DNA of 64,000 bases, taken from NCBI GenBank assembly GCA_025345505.1, contig JANVCC010000011.1, positions 9,770,184 through 9,834,183 of the forward strand. The letters are read 5' to 3'. Position numbers and translations under genes: made by a program. Under the pieces are notes generated by a model. It did no database searches. It saw only the letters and a program-made list of their open reading frames with translations, and had not been told where the DNA came from. The first letter of the stretch is position 1. The number at the start of each line of letters is the position of its first letter. The stretch comes from Todiramphus chloris collaris (lineage: Eukaryota > Chordata > Aves > Coraciiformes > Alcedinidae). Positions 1-17,940 of this stretch are shown here, in pieces.

Positions 1-1361
1 TGTTCAATAAAATAAGCCATCTATATACAAACCTAAGCTTGCAACTGTTTGTAAATAATTTAAAGAGGAGAAAATCACAATGTAATGGTCTGTAACAGGA
101 TTAAGATTTCACTGTCATTGAATTATTTTTCTTTTATCACTTAAGCTTTTTTACTTTACTTTTTACATAAGATATTTGTAATTTGACATTTGGAATTATA
201 TTGGTGATTTGGCAATGAGGTTGTATACAGTTTTATATTATTTTTCCATAGCACTGTTGTAGATATTTTTTACTTTAAGAAGTATGTTTTGCAGTCTTGG
301 AAGGACAGTTGGTGGAGCAGTCGTGCAGTTGTGTTTCAGTCATTTGAGGAGACTGGTTAGCTTTCATCTTTTGAATTTGAGAGCAGTTAGTCTGGTTCTT
401 AATTGGTTTTGGAGGTACTCACAGTCTTTGGACCAGAAGAATGTCCTAATCCCTGAATTTGCTGAGAAAACATGCATTTGGAAACCTGAACTGCGAATTC
501 AGTTGGATTCTAAATGCTTAAAGGGGACTTCACAGAAAACACTGAAGCTCTCAAAAATCACTTGCTTGCAGAAATATGAGACAATGGTAGGAAAAAATGA
601 CAACTTTTTTCTGAGGTGTGAGAGGTGAGGAGATAGACAACACACATTTGATGGTCCCAGCCTTTTGATATACATATATATATATATAATTTCTATCTTG
701 CTGCAAAGATTCTGCCAAGATTAACGGATTTAAGAATTATCCCATCATGAAGTGGTTATTTATTGTAATCTTCATGCCTGCAATAGTAAACCATGCTTGG
801 CAGCAGTAGACTGTGAGAAACTCAGTCCAAAGTCTGTTAGCATATTTTATTAGTTTAGAATAAACTTCAGAGTTAATGGGAGTTACCCATCATCATTAAG
901 AGCCTGATTTTCATCTGTGCTGAACGTCTGCACGTTCAACTGAAATTAGTGGGGTTTGGGAACACTTAATGTCTTTGCAGAAGATGAGTGCAGAGATAGG
1001 GGTTGGAGCTCACTGCAAGCTCCTTATGTGCCTGATCTTGGAGTCAGGGCACCTAACCCCGAAAGCACATGGGAGCAGCTCATGTAGTCCATTTTGCTCC
1101 CTACTCAAATGCAAAAACATTTGCCTCTTCTTCCCTGGTCCGATGCTGTGTCAGTTTGGAGTCATCACAGGAAATGAATTTTGTATGGTGCTGCTGACTG
1201 AGGCCTTTCCCCCTCCTCGTTCATTTTCTCTGCCTTGTAGATTCAGCAATGTGATTTAATATGTACTTTGAAAATGCAATGGTTTAATCTGCAGATTGAT
1301 GTACAAATAGTTAGCAATTATATGCTTATTGTGACATTTTATTTTCATTCTTCCTTCCTAG
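1..1361 (+). other. CNKSR2: CNKSR2 intron, 3' part
   Basis: AT-rich intronic sequence that runs in from the left edge and ends at a strong acceptor: a C/T-rich tract at about 1341-1359, then AG at 1360-1361. It holds a short (TA)n run near 671-687. No stretch resembles an upstream CNKSR2 exon (SAM or CRIC coding). Open frames at 284-628 and 969-1259 match no family I recognise and look like chance ORFs. Confidence 0.8.
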
Positions 1362-1589
<228 letters not shown>

Positions 1590-2919
1590 TAGCTTTTTCA
1601 ATTTTACAGCCTGAAAATAGTTTCAGTTCTCTTGCTAGTTTGATTTCTCATGAAGCAGGGCCAACAGGGAAGTGTTTTGTAATACTGACCAAAGTATGCA
1701 AAGAGTTTAGTGATCAGGGAGAAATGAGCAAGACGTTCTTGCCATTTATACCAGCTTCTGAAAAATGGTTCAGATTGTTCTAGGATCTTGAAGTCTGAAG
1801 GGATTTAAATTGCTAAGATCAACTCAACCAAGAAGTTTGTGTGGGCTTATGCACAAAACCTGTCAAATTCTGGAATATGCTTCATAGTATCTCTGGGATA
1901 TAAAGCTATATTATAAGCTATTCAAGGGCTGTACAGCACTACTGAGAAGTAGCTTATTGTATTTTATTGCAAGAATGCTTAGTCGGGTGCTTGTAAAGGC
2001 TCAGTCCAGCCATCCTACATTTGTTTTCAAGAGCTGACCATTGATCTTTTGTTTACTCAAGTATCCAACACCCATTGCATGGAAAAAACCCAACACTGAT
2101 AACAATTAAAGCTCTGTGACTTTATGTCACTAATAATATCTCTTCTCACAATCTTTGGAGACAGTAGGAGGTGATCAGAATACAGTTAACCATTTTCTGC
2201 CTAAGTTTATTCTTCCATTTTCTTGAATAAGGACTACTGCTGTACAACACGCAGTAGGTTTTTGAGGTTGTTTGGATGATGTAGTTTTGGAGAGAGCATT
2301 TTGGTTTGTGCGTTGGTTGTTGTTGGGTTTGGGATTTTGATTTCGTTTAGGGATTTTTTTGACAAATTTGGTATGCCAAGGTATTTTAGAACAATTATAC
2401 ACTGAATTAATTTTCCATTCCTTTGGAAAATCACAGTTGAAATATAAGGAAAAAAAAATTTGGATGAGTATATTTTACCTCATCCTTTGTTTTAGTCTGC
2501 TATTTATTTTCTCTTCTTCCACTGGCTTTCTTTTTTATCTCTGAATCCATTTCAAACTAGTCCTCCAGGATTTCAGCTTTTCAAGGATTCTGTCCTCCCT
2601 CTCTTTCTCCTGTAATTTTAACTCTTCTGCCACCTTCTGCAGCCAACCTTTGAAATCCGATCTTCTACTGTGATGAAGAAATGTTCTTCTCCTTTCTCTT
2701 GGTCACTTTTTTTGGGAGTTCTGCCCATTTTTATCTAAATTTTTATTTCTTTTCCTTTCTGTCTTGTGACTGGTTGTTTTTTGTTGTTTTATTTTTTCTC
2801 ATTTAAGTCTTTGTGTAGGGTGGTGTTAACCCCCTGTGACTGAAAAATATTGAGTGGTATTTTTGTAACTAAGAATGTGTTTTGTGGGTCTGTTCCTGAT
2901 GGGTAGCTGATGAGATAGC

Positions 2920-3085
2920 GAATCTCTTCCCTCACTGTGCCTCTGTTTTACACCCTCTGTCTGTCTTGTCTGTTTAAACATGAAACTCTTGAGGCAGGGC
3001 TTTTTCTTTTAAATTGATCATTAAACAACTGAACAGGGTCTTGATGCTGACTGAGGACTACCATGTCATTGTCATAAATTATATA
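2920..3085 (+). repeat. L3/CR1-like ancient LINE 3' tail
   Basis: Decayed sequence resembling the 3' end of ancient amniote L3-type LINEs. It has an 'aaactcttgaggcagggct' block, followed at ~3030-3055 by an 'acagggtcttgatgctgact' block like the characteristic end of those elements. The assignment is from remembered consensus phrases only and the ends are approximate. Confidence 0.45.
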
Positions 3086-3189
3086 TATTTTTTAAAAATG
3101 AAAAATACCAACTGTGCAGTTTACTATCCTTAGAAGGATACAATGCTATTTTGATACGGTCATGTTATTTTCTCCTTTATTGTTGCCTG

Positions 3190-3265
3190 TATGCCACTAT
3201 TCTGTTGCCTCTGTATTGTGCTGTCTCCTCTAGATTGTAAGCTCTCCAGAGCAGGTACCGAAGAC
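3190..3265 (+). repeat. MIR/L2-like relic
   Basis: The phrase 'tctcctctagattgtaagct' followed by 'ctccagagcagg' resembles the conserved 3' part of L2/MIR-class ancient repeats. It is short and diverged, so the boundaries and exact family are uncertain. Confidence 0.4.
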
Positions 3266-5622
3266 AATATATTTGTGCCAGAAGGGTGAATATCATACCT
3301 TTAAGTTTGTTACAGCGCCAGTCCTACTAACAGATCACTTTTGTCAGGTTGCTTATATGAAAGCTTTGCTTTTAGGTTGTTGGGCTTTTTTTTGTTTGTT
3401 TGCTTGTTTGTTTTAAACGAATATCTTCCAATTAAGATACAGTGAATGCATATCAGTACCGCCCCATTGTGTGCTAAGCGTGTCAGTTTGTAAGTTGACT
3501 TATCTTGAAGTTGTAAATGTCCTCTGCACATCAAGAGCACTTGGATGAATGTATTACGTGATAACTTCTGGACCTTCTTCCAGGATTTGTGCAATGGTGG
3601 AGTTGGAAAAAATGGATTATTGTCAACTTTCCTCTAGATTTTTGACCCACATGACAATTCTCTGCTTGCTCTACCGATAACTAAAAATCTTCTGTAAAGA
3701 TGGAAAAACTTCAAGCAGGAGGAAAAAGACAAGGATGGCTGCAAATGGGGAAGATTTTTTTTGTCACCTAGCATAAGCAGAATATCTAAAATGTCTAATA
3801 ATAAAATCTAAGAAGCTAAAGTAGGTCAGGCAGAGAAAAAGAAAAGGAGAAGGAAAAAAATGTTTGGAAAACAGCACTATTTCTATATACGCATATGGTA
3901 AATATATCACGGAATTGAGAAAATGGTTGAAGCTTTTACAACTTAAAGCAGACTGGAGCACTATCAAGATGTTTTAATCAGCACGAATCATTCCTTCACT
4001 ATGTATGATCTTTTCTTGTGGAAACGTAAGTATCAGTCAGAGGTAAATGTAAATTGTCAGACTAAATACCTTAATGCAGAAGGAACTGGTAAATGTGTTG
4101 TGGGGTTTACAATGTCTTATAGATACTAAAACTATCTAATACCTATCATAAAAGCTGACTAGATAACCTATCAAGCAGAAAATTTGTTAGGATGTGATGT
4201 GGGGAAACTCTTGGGTAGTGGGTAAAGCAATTTTATCGGTGGGTTTTGGTATTGCTTCCCTTTTGGGTTTTTCCTCTGTCCCATCTGTTACCCAGGTGTG
4301 GTTATGTGACTGGCTGCGTACATGTGTTCTCCAGTGAGTGTTGTTGTGGGAGGAGATATGGCCTGCAGTAGTTGTGAAGTAAGGGTTAAAAGGTAGTTGT
4401 CAGGGTAAAAAATTATTTTTAAAGCCCTAAAAGGGATTTGAAATCACCAGCATGTGCCCATGTGTTACCTTTTTTTCCTTTGGTGTTTTCTTGGGGTTTT
4501 GTTTTGAGGACTTGATGTTATTTTATCTTATCAGTAAGCAGAATTTAATTTTGTGTGTTTTTATACAACTAACTAACTTAGGTAATATCTTTCACCAAGA
4601 AAGAAACTTAAAAATATTACTGCATGACTGAAAATAGTGAGAGTATTTAGCAAAGAAGCAGAATACTGTACCCCTTTTGTTGGACAAAAAGCAGGTAACC
4701 ATGTTTTCCTCGAGAGGTTTTTCTTCAACAGTCCCTATCTTTATTTTTAACATAGGATATCAGAGAATTGTGGCAAGGGTTAATCCTGAATTTCAATTTT
4801 GTCCTGTTCATATTATCATTTTAATCCTAGTCAGTTCAGCTGCTGTGACATGATTTCAAGTTGCGGGTGTTCACCTAGCTTACTAGATTAAGAAATGCAA
4901 AGGTGAATTCACCAGAACATGAGACTGACTGTCTCCTATCTTCCTCTTTACCTGCTGAAGCAAACACTACATGAGCCTGTCATGTAAAAATCATTCAGAA
5001 AATACAAGTTATAGATACAGCATGGTGTGGCAACTGATTAAAAGTACACTGCTGACTCTATCTGGAAAGTATTTTCCAAGAATCCAGGGTGCTACTGTTT
5101 AGTTTGAGATACTAGAGGAGCTGTGGAAAAATTATGAACAGTGTTCTGAGAACTGTTTGGGTTTAAAGAGGCATGTGCAACTTTGGGGGATTCCATTAAG
5201 ATGGTGTCACAGTGACCAAGTAAATGTGTGTGATAAAATGGAATTAGTATCTTTGTTTTTCCATCCAGCATCGAGAAGAATATGTTAAAAGTACATCAGA
5301 TGCTGGTTTCTTTCTTTAACAACAATGACAAAAAGATAAGGACGTGAAAAAAAAAAAAGGAGTAGGGTCTCTTTTCTAGCCCTTAACTGAATAACAGTTC
5401 ACACGAAGATAAAATGCAATGATTGGTTTGACATTAGACTTCTACCCGTAACTGATCAGGAGAATCTCTGATGTAATTAAGCATGAGTTACCCTGTCTTT
5501 AATCTAGACATACATTTGTTCTTCATTAATAGGGTGTTTGCCTTATGATTATTTTAGTCATATTAACGGAATTATTTTTTCTTTTATTTGACCTAAATGA
5601 TTCTTGTAAATTGATGGGGATA

Positions 5623-5684
5623 GTGGAATTACCTCAGAATACCTAACGTGTATGTGGCATTACCTCAGGATACCTAACGTGTAT
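5623..5684 (+). repeat. 31-bp tandem duplication (2 copies)
   Basis: Two adjacent 31-bp units (5623-5653 and 5654-5684) differ at only two positions. The shared core is 'tacctaacgtgtat', preceded by a 'ttacctca' block. It lies in an intron with no ORF or splice context. Confidence 0.9.
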
Positions 5685-6565
5685 CTGCCAAATTGTCAGT
5701 ACAAATAAACAGCACACACATTGATCTCCCCTGTATTCTTGATCACTTAAAGTACTTTTGATATTGTGCACAAGGAAGCAGAGAGCGTAAAAATTGCAAA
5801 TGTCTGTGGTATTATTTCACTTCCAGATGAAACAATATAAGCCAGACACATTCTCTTCTCTGTACCATTTCCCATATAGTGTTCACTTAAAATGAGGAGT
5901 GATGGAATGTGGGTGAACATTGAGGGAACTCATCTTTCTGTTGCAAAATGTTAACTTTCCCCATTTAAAAGCTGCTTTGTAAACAGAATTAAGTTGGCTC
6001 TTGCAAAATTAACGTTTCATGGTTCTAGTATAATATTTATTAATTTTGCACGTGGAATAACATACAATCTGAGGGGTTTTCTTTTGCAGCTTCTCTCTCT
6101 TTCCTAATGTGTGCAAAATCTTGATCTTAGCCTTTAAAGAAAATTCTGCAAAAGTTCTTTATTCTCTTGCTTTTATGAAGTCTTTTAAATTTGTAGAAAA
6201 GACTAGATTTCATGTGAATTGCACTCTGCCACGGTAGTGAACTTGAATGACCTTACTATCCTTCAGAATAATGCTTTGTAACCGTTAACTGTGAGACTTT
6301 ATCCTCAGCTTTCACCCTGATGTTTTAAGATGAGACCAGTAACTTGCTGTCAATAAAAACAAAGATGTGACTTTCTTCAGAAATTGCTCTGTTTGGGGGT
6401 CTGACTCATAGTTCCTGTCACTGTGAAGTCACTGTGACTTCAGCTCTTACCATGTCACAGGTTGTATGGTCAGTTCACTTAGATCCAGATCCTGAGTGGG
6501 ATTTAGGCCCTGAGTTTTGGTGGTTTAAGTGTAGGTATGAGTACCAAATAACAGATACTAATGTA

Positions 6566-6662
6566 TCTCAGCCTCTTGTGTGCCTCATTACTCTGTCTTT
6601 AAAATGTGTGTGTATATGAGTGTTTCCCTACCTCACAGGGGTGTTGTGAGGATAAATGTATA
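6566..6662 (+). repeat. MIR/CORE-SINE or L2-like relic
   Basis: The order of motifs (a 'ctcagcctcttgtg' block, 'ctgtctttaaaatg', then 'cctacctcacagggg' and 'gttgtgaggataaat') follows the typical tail of MIR/L2-class repeats, where 'cctacctcacagggttgttgtgagg' is a hallmark. It is divergent, and identified from remembered consensus rather than by alignment. Confidence 0.5.
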
Positions 6663-7642
6663 AACAATTGCCATTCTACATTTGACATAACTGAGTTAAG
6701 CAGGAAACTACGTGCATGGAGCCAATCAATGAAAAAAATGCTGAATGTACATAGAGGAACTGGAATTTGAAGGCTTCTGTGTAGTAATGAGCAGATTCTT
6801 ACTTTGTTCTCTTCTAGCTCAAGGCAGCCCAACATGACAATTGGATTTGATGGCCATTACTGCTATGTATTGTGCAGAGCAAAATAGAAGTTTAGTTTTG
6901 TGTCCCCTCTCCTAAGAAAATGAAGTTTGTTTGGGTTTTTCTGGGGTTTTTTTTTGAGTTTTTTTGTTTGGTTTTTTTTTTTACTAAGGAGGTACTTTCT
7001 TGTTCCCTGCTACTATGAGTTCTGGTACAAAATGACATTAGTCCAACCTGATATGACTTCTTTTCTTCTTTACCATACTTAATCACCACTGAGTGCACTC
7101 TGTTTCTTAGCTAGGGACAGACTTCTTTGTGGCACTCTGATTAAAAGGATAAAAAGTATGTTATGGAGAGACTTTTTACTCAAGTGCTCAATATTCACCT
7201 GTTTTCTGTGAACCAGTCAGCAGAAAGGAGATTCCTCAGAAGTTGTTGAATGCTCAGTGTATGCCAATTATCCTTCTCTCATTGTCTTGCTGTATGCTGT
7301 TAAAACACTTGAATTATGACTTGATGGAAAAATACATTTGAGACACTGTCTCAGACTACCCATGCAGGAACTTCTGTCTGTTCATAAGCTATCTCCTCCT
7401 TTTCCATATTTTTTTGAAAGAAGTGGGATAGCTAACAAAGTTGACATTTAAGTTTTGACCATTGAGTTTTACAGCTGAGCTGTTCACTGAGATAAATGAG
7501 GTTATCAGAAAGTCTTAGATCAGTTTTGCTGGCACACTTCAGTGTTTGCAACATTGCCTACCAGAGACTCCAGATCTTTTAAAGCTTCCAAAGCGAAATG
7601 GAATTATTGATTATCCTCAGGCAATTTGTAGTTCTTTTTGGG

Positions 7643-7664
7643 TTTTTTTTTTTTTTTTTTTTTT
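7643..7664 (+). repeat. poly(T) run
   Basis: Uninterrupted run of 22 T in the intron. It may be the tail of a decayed retroposon in the minus orientation, but no repeat body is recognisable beside it. Confidence 0.85.
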
Positions 7665-7870
7665 AAATCAGGTGTTGTTATATTTGTAGTTGAAGGAGTG
7701 TATTAAAAAAATTGTGAGTATTTATGGAGATGACTGTGGTAAAAGTTTTAGTTTGCTATTGCTACTCAGAGGAAGAATCATTGGGACTCTTGTTCACAAA
7801 GTGTATCAAAAAGTACTTTCCTATCCAGAGAGAAATTCCTCATGGCATTTAGTAAAATTCTACAAATCTT

Positions 7871-7891
7871 AAAAAGAAAGGAAAAAAAGAA

Positions 7892-7935
<44 letters not shown>

Positions 7936-7948
7936 AANNNNNNNNNNA

Positions 7949-7996
<48 letters not shown>

Positions 7997-8012
7997 AAAA
8001 AAAAAAAAAAAA
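7871..8012 (+). repeat. (AAAG)n microsatellite with poly(A) end
   Basis: Pure polypurine tract on the plus strand: imperfect A/G, then regular AAAG units, an N gap, more AAAG units, and a 17-A run ending at 8012. It stops 92 nt before the first base of the next CNKSR2 exon. The true length is unknown because of the gap. Confidence 0.95.
7938..7947. other. assembly gap (10 N)
   Basis: Ten N inside the (AAAG)n tract. A round number of N in a simple repeat suggests an unresolved microsatellite length rather than a measured size. Confidence 0.98.
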
Positions 8013-8104
8013 GTCTTTTCTATTAGAGATATGCAAGTTATGTTTGGATGGTGATGGTTTGTGAAACACTTTAAAAATTCTTTCCCATGATGTCTTTTTC
8101 TTAG

Positions 8105-8164
8105 GGTATGTACATTAAATCAACATATGATGGTCTCCATGTAATTACTGGAACAACAGAAAAT
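8105..8164 (+). CDS. CNKSR2: CNKSR2 exon: PDZ carboxylate-binding loop
   Basis: Internal exon of 60 nt (20 codons), phase 0 on both sides, from Gly-Met-Tyr-Ile-Lys to Thr-Thr-Glu-Asn. With the Gly-Leu ending the previous exon it completes GLGM, the equivalent of the PDZ GLGF carboxylate-binding loop, followed by the second and third PDZ strands (YIKS, LHVITG). The acceptor is TTTTTCTTAG and the donor is the near-consensus AAT|GTAAGT. It is a short exon 92 nt downstream of a long polypurine microsatellite. Skipping would keep the reading frame but remove the ligand-binding loop. Confidence 0.96.
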
Positions 8165-13000
<4,836 letters not shown>

Positions 13001-16000
13001 TAGAGGTGTCATGGCACATCAGCATGTGTAGAGAAAAACATGTGTAGAAAAATGTGGTTTTATAAATCATTATTTATTTTAACGTCTACATTTTCCTTTT
13101 CTCTTATGAAACTACGTAGTTCTTAAGGTAATCCCTGATCCTCTTGAGTATCACTGGAGGTATCAAGTTAGGCTAAATAGCTGTGGCTTGGGAGATGTGT
13201 TAGGGTGTCTTCTGCTTGCCCACTCCCTATTAACAAGCAGTTGATTATACTCTAATAGAATGTTGGGTTGAAGGGATGCAGGCATTTGGAAATGTTGTGG
13301 GTTTAAACCCTTCTGGGTTTAAGATCAAGCTTACTTTCTGTAATCTTGAAAACTTACTTTCCAAACCTACTTGAATGCATAGAATGTGTTTTTTGAGAAC
13401 AGCATAAAATTCCCATAGTGTGTCTAGGCTGTTTGGCTTAATTAAAATACAGATTTTTAAACTTGGAAGTTTAAGATGAAACAAATCTTTCAGATATGAT
13501 CAGTAAGGAAACCAACACCATGCAAATTGCTCTTTGCAGGAACAGATGCATGTTAGTTCCTGGTGATTTTATTTAGGATTGGTGAACTGTTAAAATAAAA
13601 TAAAATTACCTTTTCTGAGGTAAAGTTTGGTAACAGAAAAGAGCAGACTGTCAGTTCAGAAAGCAACTATTCTCTTTCCAAAGTATAAGGTTTCTTTCAG
13701 TGTAGTGAAAGTCAATATAGTATTAATCACACATGTCCTTGCAAGCAATTTAACTGACAAAAAAAAAAAATCGTAGATCACCATTATTAATATAGCAGTC
13801 GTTAGTTAAACGTGTGTTTTGTCTTTCCCCACGGCATTCTACTTCTAGCTATAGGCCATAGTACATCATGTCAGCTCCTCTGCACAAATTAGTGTAATAT
13901 TTCAGCATACCCTCCAGCTAAGTTTGATATCAAATGTACTGTACATATGTGGAACTTAACTGATAAGAAGCTATCTTTTGAGCTATGCAATGTAATTTGA
14001 TAAATCTAAGCAGATCAGGGTGAATTTTAATACTTTTTTTGACCATATAGATTCTTTGTAAGTATTGTATCCCATGATGACTTGCTTGTACAGGTGATGA
14101 CTAATATCTTTATTTTTCTGCACTAAAAAACCTTACGGCATCAATTTAGTATGAAAAACATTTTAGAACATTATTATTTTTGGCTACCAAAATGTATACA
14201 CATCTGAAGAAGCACATCAACAAGCATTCAGTCCTTATGCTAGCTAGCTAGTTTTTCCAACTAATTCTGCTGGTGCTGTATAGCAAAGTCACCTTGTCAA
14301 TTTGAAAATTTCCAGTCAACTAGGTATTTATTCTGGTTTTCTTGGCACATTTACACTGCATTTATTTGATGGAAAGATCAGATTCTTGCTCCTAACACTA
14401 ATAGTAAAAACATTTTGACAAGCCTTAAGATGAGCGTTCTTACGTAGTTGGATGGAATTTTACATGTAGGATGTGAGTGGTTTGTCTTTTGTATCAGTGA
14501 TATTAGATATTCTGAGATGTATAGAAAACTGAGTTGATTGTAATTCTAGGAAAAAGGACCATAGGGAGCTGTGACTAATTTTCCATCAGTAACTCTTGGT
14601 GTAGGGATAAGTATAGAAAATCACACATTTACATATGCTCTTGCTTTGTTGTATCAACAATTTAATTAAAATAATTGGCAACTTGCTCCTTGTAATTTAC
14701 AATATATTATTCCTCATACTTTCTACAGAAATAATTATGACTAAATTTTTTAATATCTGTCTCAAAAGCTGTAGGGAAGTATTTTTCACATGTATATGTT
14801 ATTAAGGTGATGACTTGTAACTGGAGAATCAAAATGAAAAAAAAAACCCCTTTAAATTGGAATTTATTTTAGAATGAAAACTTTTTTCCTGTATTTTCTT
14901 CAGTTCTTTCAGTGTACTCTGTTTGTCAAAGGGAAGTTAATACCTGGCTTTCAGTACTTTATATTTCAAAGGATGAATATAAATATGTGGAAGAGAAGTT
15001 CCATGCAATTATTTTAAAAATCCAACATCTTAACTAACACTTTTAACAGAAATCACATTCTAATAACTATGAAAAGGCTGTTCTTTCAGAAAGCCCACTG
15101 GCTTTCAAATAACCAGCATGGCAAAATAGGAGAATAGTTAAGTGACTTATATTGATTTTTATTATACATGTTCTAATGCTGGGTGTCAAATAGTTTTAAA
15201 TTCTCTCTTGAAATCCTTTGTTTGCTTGTAGTGATGTTTAATCTTCATAGTATTTCATTTGGCAGTAAAATCAAAGGATTTCAAGTGATTACCATGATCT
15301 TTTGCTGTGTTGATAGAAAACATGCATAACAGGATGCATTCCACTTGTTGCTGGCAGGATGTCTGGAATGTAAATATCTTCTGAATTTTTAAAATAAAAT
15401 TAAAAAGAAAAGAAAAGGTTAAGCCTAAAGTCAGTGAAAAGTTATTGTACAGAAAATTGTCCTTTAAAGGAGGCAAAATAGATATGTGATTCTTCAGTTT
15501 TGCCTTACAGAATTGAATTTTTTTTAATTGCTCTCTAAGAGGCATGACTCGCCTATTAAAATTCAAAGGATTTAGGCACTGTCTTCTCTTAAGCTTCCCT
15601 GTAACATCCATCCTTAATCTCCTCTAAAAGCCTGTCTGTCTGAAATATTTCCAATGTAAACAAAAAAAAAGTCATTCAGGCGATTCAGAATTTGCACTGT
15701 ATTGCAGTACTCATGTTTCCGCCCATATATAATTCAAGAGTGTATTTTGCCTCAAGATAGTCCTCCTTTTAACCAGTTGAAAATGCAGGAAACAGTATTA
15801 TTGCTTACATGAATTATTACTGTTCACAGTAGTCTTTCTTGTTGCATCAGTGATAAAGCAGTAGAGAAAATACTCCAAGCAGAAAAGACAGAGGTATAGA
15901 CTCAGGATGGTGTAGGATTCTCGAATAACAAGCTGTTCTTATGTAATCTCCTGTGCATAGTTACTTTATTTTGGAGGCATTTTTTTGCATATTGCATATA

Positions 16001-17940
16001 ATCCTAATGCAAGTATGTTAAGACTTACGTATTTAATACAACTATGATATGACGTGATAGACATGTGGATTCCCCAAATTTGTGTTTGTTGGTTAAAACT
16101 CATTAGAACATATGTAAATATAGATGACAAAAAAATATATATTTATTTGTCAAAATAAGTGCATATGGTCAGTTATTGATGTGTTTCGTGTAGAAGCTGG
16201 TACGTTTAGTATCTTTTAACACCTATAAGGTACTAGAGAAGTTGGATTTTTTTGAATCATGTAGTGTGTAGATAACACCTAGCTTTTGTATGACATGTTT
16301 CTTACTGTGGAAACTCCTCTGGGCTCTTGTGGGCCAAGTCCATGGAAATGAGTTGCTGGAATTCATTTTGCATTTACAGTACAAAAACTTTGAGGAGATT
16401 TTTCTAAAATTTCTCTGAAACAGGATAGATACATTTACAGGATCATACCTTGCTTTTCTGCAAGGTTCAACACTTAAGAAGAGTATGATACTTTTCTAGA
16501 GCCTTACCCTAACTTAATCTTGTCTTAGAGAAAGCAAGGAACAGGTTTTTAAGATTCACTTTCCAATTAGTGAGAAAAATTCAACTTCTGCAGAACCTCT
16601 TAACGTTTGTGGGAAGCTTGGAAAATTCCAGCTGATAGGAAGTGCTGAACTTGGGATGCATATGAGTCTCTTGAGTGTATGCATCAAAAATTGTGTTTGC
16701 AGTTGATGTCTTCTTATTTGAGGAAAAAGAAAATAAAACACCTATAAGTAGAAAAATACTTTTGCAAATATTTCTGTTTATTCTATTTACTTCAGATCCA
16801 AGCTAGGGTTTTTTGAAGATAGATATTTAATTTAGGGCCTTACTAACTTGGCTTTGAAGGAAACAATATTTCTAAAGACACTCACTTGATGGAAGAATGG
16901 TCCGGAAGAGTATAAGGAAGGGGACAGCAGTGTCAGTCCAAGATTTTTGACTTCACGTGTTAGACACCTTATACAAAACTTCCCTTAGCAACATCTTTCG
17001 TTTAAAATAATATTTTTATTCTCTTATGATGCTTGACTTGAACAATAAAATAGTGCAGCAAGATCATAAAAGTCTTGTGCTGAGCTTCCTTCTGTTGCTG
17101 TCATTCATGCTGTTGTGGTTTTATGTAAGAGGACATAGAGTAATAGTTACCACATCCTTGGGCTTCCTCTGTTTATAATGGTTAGGTAAATGTTAATACA
17201 AATATTTAATTTTAAGGTAGGTGGGATTTACATCTAAAAGCTTTTTTGGTCTATTCAGATATGTTATTGGTAGTCTTAATGGAAGTAATGTAGTTCTCTG
17301 CAGGGCTCTCTCATGAACTCTGTAGTTTGTCAGGATATGAGGATCATAATTTGATTTTGGCAAATGTTATCTGTCCTCGAAACACCCTTTCAAAATTTCA
17401 GTTGAATTCCGTATTCTTTCTTTACATTCTCAATAATTATTGTGTAAAACTGATAAAGGAACTAAATTATCATGATCCTCTCAAAAGAAAAAATTGAGTT
17501 TGCAGTTCCTTTCAACATGGACTTTGCGTTGAGATTATATGGTGTTATTTATGATCTTTTTTTTCTGCGTAGATGTGCAAATACACACAGAAATATTTTA
17601 TATCCCATATGTAAGGGAAGTGTGATATTACAGAAATGAAATGTTTGAGGGAAGATGATCTTTTATCTCCCCATGGTGAGTGCAAATGTTTTTTACATGA
17701 ATATAAATGAAAAAGAGAAACAACTTTGATAATTTCACAAATGCAGATGAATTATGTTGTGCTTTCCAAGAAATATTCTCCAGGGAGAAAGGATTCTCAG
17801 TACTCTGAAGATGAGACAGGAATTAGTCTAATAAGGAGTTAGGGAAGTGTGCATGTGTGTGTATGTGGACAGATTTCATTTTAGTTTTCCACAAACATTT
17901 TTCAGATTCAGTAAATATTTGGGCTCACTGGCAGCATTAA

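Noticed and set aside
284-628. 114-codon ORF on the plus strand
   Set aside because: Composition of translated AT-rich intron, no domain or homologue recognised, no splice context.
15255-15611. 118-codon ORF on the minus strand
   Set aside because: Lys/Phe/Leu/Asn-rich peptide typical of chance frames in AT-rich sequence.
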